Origin: Gracilaria gracilis
Taxonomy: Eukaryota; Rhodophyta; Florideophyceae; Gracilariales; Gracilariaceae
Direction of reading: 5' to 3'
Assembly (NCBI GenBank): GCA_030374805.1
Contig: JARGSG010000098.1
Coordinates: 178,773 to 242,772 of the forward strand
Length of the DNA: 64,000 nt
Shown here: piece after piece, positions 59,301-64,000 of the stretch
Position numbering within the stretch: the stretch's first letter is position 1
Layout of the letters: each line of letters starts with the position of its first letter
The notes under the pieces: model-generated
The model's input: the letters and a program-made list of their open reading frames with translations, nothing else
Told to the model about the DNA's origin: nothing
The model's database searches: none
Program-made: the position numbers and the translations under genes

Positions 59301-62300
59301 CAGTTGTGAGCCGGAAGGAGGTGAAAATCAGTCATGGTGGAAAGAGTTTGGGTTTTATATTGATTAGAGGTTCATAGGTGTAGTTCAGGGAGAGGCTAGA
59401 GTGATGTGCGGTATGCTTGCCTGTTTTGGTGTTTGGTTCCATCCGACTACTGTGGCGGCAGTGGCGATTGCTGTGGTTGCAAGGCGTTGTGCCATCGGAG
59501 GGTTTGGTGCGGATACAACAGGATTGGCGTGTATACAGCATACGATATGGGAATAGGCATAATTGAACTGGTCGATAATCATTGATAAGGTACTTGAAGG
59601 TAGGCATGACAGTATTCGGAGGGCTTGGGGTCAGGGTTGTTTGTCTCGTGGTTTTGGTGGTGGTTTGTGCGGGGTTATGGTTTCGAAAGGCGTACTGAAC
59701 GATTTGATAGGGGATGGATAGTGTGTATCTATACGTTACGTGTGTTTACGAGAGTCTTGAAAGCTAGAGTGCTGGATTTTGGCCCTAGAAGGCAATGGAA
59801 GCCAATTGGAAAGTATAGCGATTTTTGTGCTGTTTATGTAGAGGATTTTGTTAGTAGTAATTGACAAGGCGTGTCGCGATTTTTGGGTGAGATGTTTGAG
59901 GAGGGTGCGGGAGGAGTATAGGAGGGATCTGATAGTGAATATTGTGTTTTGTGTAATTGAAAATGGGAAAAAGTAATTGAAAAAAGCGAGAAGTAGGTTG
60001 AAGAGGGTATAACGGTAGAAAATGGGAATGGGAGACGGTCTGAGAATGGAAGAACAGATGGCAGAGATGTAGGGGAGACGATGTTTTCAGTTGTGAGCCG
60101 GAAGGAGGTGAAAATCAGTCATGGTGGAAAGAGTTTGGGTTTTATATTGATTAGAGGTTCATAGGTGTAGTTCAGGGAGAGGCTAGAGTGATGTGCGGTA
60201 TGCTTGCCTGTTTTGGTGTTTGGTTCCATCCGACTACTGTGGCGGCAGTGGCGATTGCTGTGGTTGCAAGGCGTTGTGCCATCGGAGGGTTTGGTGCGGA
60301 TACAACAGGATTGGCGTGTATACAGCATACGATATGGGAATAGGCATAATTGAACTGGTCGATAATCATTGATAAGGTACTTGAAGGTAGGCATGACAGT
60401 ATTCGGAGGGCTTGGGTCAGGGTTGTTTGTCTCGTGGTTTTGGTGGTGGTTTGTGCGGGGTTATGGTTTCGAAAGGCGTACTGAACGATTTGATAGGGGA
60501 TGGATAGTGTGTATCTATACGTTACGTGTGTTTACGAGAGTCTTGAAAGCTAGAGTGCTGGATTTTGGCCCTAGAAGGCAATGGAAGCCAATTGGAAAGT
60601 ATAGCGATTTTTGTGCTGTTTATGTAGAGGATTTTGTTAGTAGTAATTGACAAGGCGTGTCGCGATTTTTGGGTGAGATGTTTGAGGAGGGTGCGGGAGG
60701 AGTATAGGAGGGATCTGATAGTGAATATTGTGTTTTGTGTAATTGAAAATGGGAAAAAGTAATTGAAAAAAGCGAGAAGTAGGTTGAAGAGGGTATAACG
60801 GTAGAAAATGGGAATGGGAGACGGTCTGAGAATGGAAGAACAGATGGCAGAGATGTAGGGGAGACGATGTTTTCAGTTGTGAGCCGGAAGGAGGTGAAAA
60901 TCAGTCATGGTGGAAAGAGTTTGGGTTTTATATTGATTAGAGGTTCATAGGTGTAGTTCAGGGGAGAGGCTAGAGTGATGTGCGGTATGCTTGCCTGTTT
61001 TGGTGTTTGGTTCCATCCGACTACTGTGGCGGCAGTGGCGATTGCTGTGGTTGCAAGGCGTTGTGCCATCGGAGGGTTTGGTGCGGATACAACAGGATTG
61101 GCGTGTATACAGCATACGATATGGGAATAGGCATAATTGAACTGGTCGATAATCATTGATAAGGTACTTGAAGGTAGGCATGACAGTATTCGGAGGGCTT
61201 GGGGTCAGGGTTGTTTGTCTCGTGGTTTTGGTGGTGGTTTGTGCGGGGTTATGGTTTCGAAAGGCGTACTGAACGATTTGATAGGGGATGGATAGTGTGT
61301 ATCTATACGTTACGTGTGTTTACGAGAGTCTTGAAAGCTAGAGTGCTGGATTTTGGCCCTAGAAGGCAATGGAAGCCAATTGGAAAGTATAGCGATTTTT
61401 GTGCTGTTTATGTAGAGGATTTTGTTAGTAGTAATTGACAAGGCGTGTCGCGATTTTTGGGTGAGATGTTTGAGGAGGGTGCGGGAGGAGTATAGGAGGG
61501 ATCTGATAGTGAATATTGTGTTTTGTGTAATTGAAAATGGGAAAAAGTAATTGAAAAAAGCGAGAAGTAGGTTGAAGAGGGTATAACGGTAGAAAATGGG
61601 AATGGGAGACGGTCTGAGAATGGAAGAACAGATGGCAGAGATGTAGGGGAGACGATGTTTTCAGTTGTGAGCCGGAAGGAGGTGAAAATCAGTCATGGTG
61701 GAAAGAGTTTGGGTTTTATATTGATTAGAGGTTCATAGGTGTAGTTCAGGGGAGAGGCTAGAGTGATGTGCGGTATGCTTGCCTGTTTTGGTGTTTGGTT
61801 CCATCCGACTACTGTGGCGGCAGTGGCGATTGCTGTGGTTGCAAGGCGTTGTGCCATCGGAGGGTTTGGTGCGGATACAACAGGATTGGCGTGTATACAG
61901 CATACGATATGGGAATAGGCATAATTGAACTGGTCGATAATCATTGATAAGGTACTTGAAGGTAGGCATGACAGTATTCGGAGGGCTTGGGGTCAGGGTT
62001 GTTTGTCTCGTGGTTTTGGTGGTGGTTTGTGCGGGGTATGGTTTCGAAAGGCGTACTGAACGATTTGATAGGGGATGGATAGTGTGTATCTATACGTTAC
62101 GTGTGTTTACGAGAGTCTTGAAAGCTAGAGTGCTGGATTTTGGCCCTAGAAGGCAATGGAAGCCAATTGGAAAGTATAGCGATTTTTGTGCTGTTTATGT
62201 AGAGGATTTTGTTAGTAGTAATTGACAAGGCGTGTCGCGATTTTTGGGTGAGATGTTTGAGGAGGGTGCGGGAGGAGTATAGGAGGGATCTGATAGTGAA

Positions 62301-64000
62301 TATTGTGTTTTGTGTAATTGAAAATGGGAAAAAGTAATTGAAAAAAGCGAGAAGTAGGTTGAAGAGGGTATAACGGTAGAAAATGGGAATGGGAGACGGT
62401 CTGAGAATGGAAGAACAGATGGCAGAGATGTAGGGGAGACGATGTTTTCAGTTGTGAGCCGGAAGGAGGTGAAAATCAGTCATGGTGGAAAGAGTTTGGG
62501 TTTTATATTGATTAGAGGTTCATAGGTGTAGTTCAGGGGAGAGGCTAGAGTGATGTGCGGTATGCTTGCCTGTTTTGGTGTTTGGTTCCATCCGACTACT
62601 GTGGCGGCAGTGGCGATTGCTGTGGTTGCAAGGCGTTGTGCCATCGGAGGGTTTGGTGCGGATACAACAGGATTGGCGTGTATACAGCATACGATATGGG
62701 AATAGGCATAATTGAACTGGTCGATAATCATTGATAAGGTACTTGAAGGTAGGCATGACAGTATTCGGAGGGCTTGGGGTCAGGGTTGTTTGTCTCGTGG
62801 TTTTGGTGGTGGTTTGTGCGGGGTTATGGTTTCGAAAGGCGTACTGAACGATTTGATAGGGGATGGATAGTGTGTATCTATACGTTACGTGTGTTTACGA
62901 GAGTCTTGAAAGCTAGAGTGCTGGATTTTGGCCCTAGAAGGCAATGGAAGCCAATTGGAAAGTATAGCGATTTTTGTGCTGTTTATGTAGAGGATTTTGT
63001 TAGTAGTAATTGACAAGGCGTGTCGCGATTTTTGGGTGAGATGTTTGAGGAGGGTGCGGGAGGAGTATAGGAGGGATCTGATAGTGAATATTGTGTTTTG
63101 TGTAATTGAAAATGGGAAAAAGTAATTGAAAAAAGCGAGAAGTAGGTTGAAGAGGGTATAACGGTAGAAAATGGGAATGGGAGACGGTCTGAGAATGGAA
63201 GAACAGATGGCAGAGATGTAGGGGAGACGATGTTTTCAGTTGTGAGCCGGAAGGAGGTGAAAATCAGTCATGGTGGAAAGAGTTTGGGTTTTATATTGAT
63301 TAGAGGTTCATAGGTGTAGTTCAGGGGAGAGGCTAGAGTGATGTGCGGTATGCTTGCCTGTTTTGGTGTTTGGTTCCATCCGACTACTGTGGCGGCAGTG
63401 GCGATTGCTGTGGTTGCAAGGCGTTGTGCCATCGGAGGGTTTGGTGCGGATACAACAGGATTGGCGTGTATACAGCATACGATATGGGAATAGGCATAAT
63501 TGAACTGGTCGATAATCATTGATAAGGTACTTGAAGGTAGGCATGACAGTATTCGGAGGGCTTGGGGTCAGGGTTGTTTGTCTCGTGGTTTTTGGTGGTG
63601 GTTTTGTGCGGGGTTATGGTTTCGAAAGGCGTACTGAACGATTTGATAGGGGATGGATAGTGTGTATCTATACGTTACGTGTGTTTACGAGAGTCTTGAA
63701 AGCTAGAGTGCTGGATTTTGGCCCTAGAAGGCAATGGAAAGCCAATTGGAAAGTATAGCGATTTTTGTGCTGTTTATGTAGAGGATTTTGTTAGTAGTAA
63801 ATTGACAAGGCGTGTCGCGATTTTTGGGTGAGATGTTTGAGGAGGGTGCGGGAGGAGTATAGGAGGGATCTGATAGTGAATATTGTGTTTTGTGTAATTG
63901 AAAATGGGAAAAAGTAATTGAAAAAAGCGAGAAGTAGGTTGAAGAGGGTATAACGGTAGAAAATGGGAATGGGAGACGGTCTGAGAATGGAAGAACAGAT
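26307..64000 (+). repeat. 788-bp tandem satellite array, about 47.8 copies, continuing past the window
   Basis: The same 788-bp unit follows itself head to tail from 26307 to the last base. For example, the segment beginning GGCTTGGGGTCAGGG recurs at 788-base steps from 26511. Most copies between about 36 and 55.7 kb are identical in length. Copies near 30.8-31.4, 34.7-35.9, 55.9-60.4 and 62.0 kb and the last one carry single-base indels. Overlapping frames of 78-93 codons recur on both strands in every unit, but they are mutually overlapping and without recognisable content. The plus strand is poor in C, with a purine-rich stretch of about 125 bases per unit (26847-26971 in the first). Centromeric, pericentromeric or subtelomeric satellite are the obvious candidates. 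Confidence 0.97.

Noticed and set aside
26514-63758. Small open frames repeated in every satellite unit on both strands (78-93 codons)
   Set aside because: They overlap one another on opposite strands and in several frames, many begin with non-ATG codons, one-base indels in some units change them freely, and their recurrence only reflects the near identity of the units.
26307-64000. CRISPR array or tandem gene family
   Set aside because: The 788-bp units have no short repeat/spacer structure and no conserved protein; the array is a satellite.

Overview
This window looks eukaryotic, probably a transposon-rich and heterochromatin-like part of an algal or other protist genome. The reasons are a chromodomain Ty3/gypsy retrotransposon, PIF/Harbinger, pogo-type and piggyBac-type transposase genes, a SUMO-protease-like (C48) fragment, TATA boxes far upstream of starts, no bacterial operon structure, and about 38 kb of satellite DNA. 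A florideophyte red alga or an oomycete would fit, but I cannot fix the taxon from sequence alone. Almost every long gene carries in-frame stops or frameshifts, so most of what is here is decaying.

Layout. 1-496 (minus): N-terminal part of a PIF/Harbinger nuclease with one in-frame stop. 1471-2629: a broken, probably membrane-bound protein of unknown family, followed by a 125-bp foldback element (2640-2764). 2765-3876: no gene. 3877-6043: a complete-length pogo/Tc1-type transposon with TA target duplication and a dead transposase. 6047-10939: a 4.9-kb piggyBac-like transposon with 246-bp terminal inverted repeats, abutting the pogo element. 10940-11894: promoter-like region. 11895-12795: a multi-pass membrane protein read in two frames. 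12800-12920: twin palindromes. 13455-14185: a second, CENP-B/jerky-like pogo transposase cut off by an LTR. 14186-25556: a full-length chromovirus (5' LTR, gag, PR-RT-RH-IN-chromodomain pol, an antisense ORF, PPT, 3' LTR). 25557-26306: an orphan C48 cysteine-protease fragment. 26307-64000: about 47.8 head-to-tail copies of a 788-bp satellite, running off the window.

How the parts work together. The most interesting unit is the 6047-10939 transposon. Its long reading frame carries piggyBac-like catalytic aspartate motifs (near 7506, 7761 and 9609) and a C-terminal cysteine/histidine finger, but the second and third aspartates lie about 616 codons apart because a SAP-like segment and a PD-(D/E)XK (YqaJ-like) nuclease domain sit between them. 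Its ends start with CCCC, are flanked by CTAG where piggyBac uses TTAA, and contain an array of 21-bp palindromic units. The second notable system is the chromovirus: a long antisense ORF faces pol from the 3' LTR side, pol appears to be reached by a -1 frameshift, and the chromodomain is separated from the integrase by a very long disordered linker. The satellite is extremely homogeneous, shows a 7-unit higher-order variant pattern near its left side, and begins in the middle of the C48 gene fragment.
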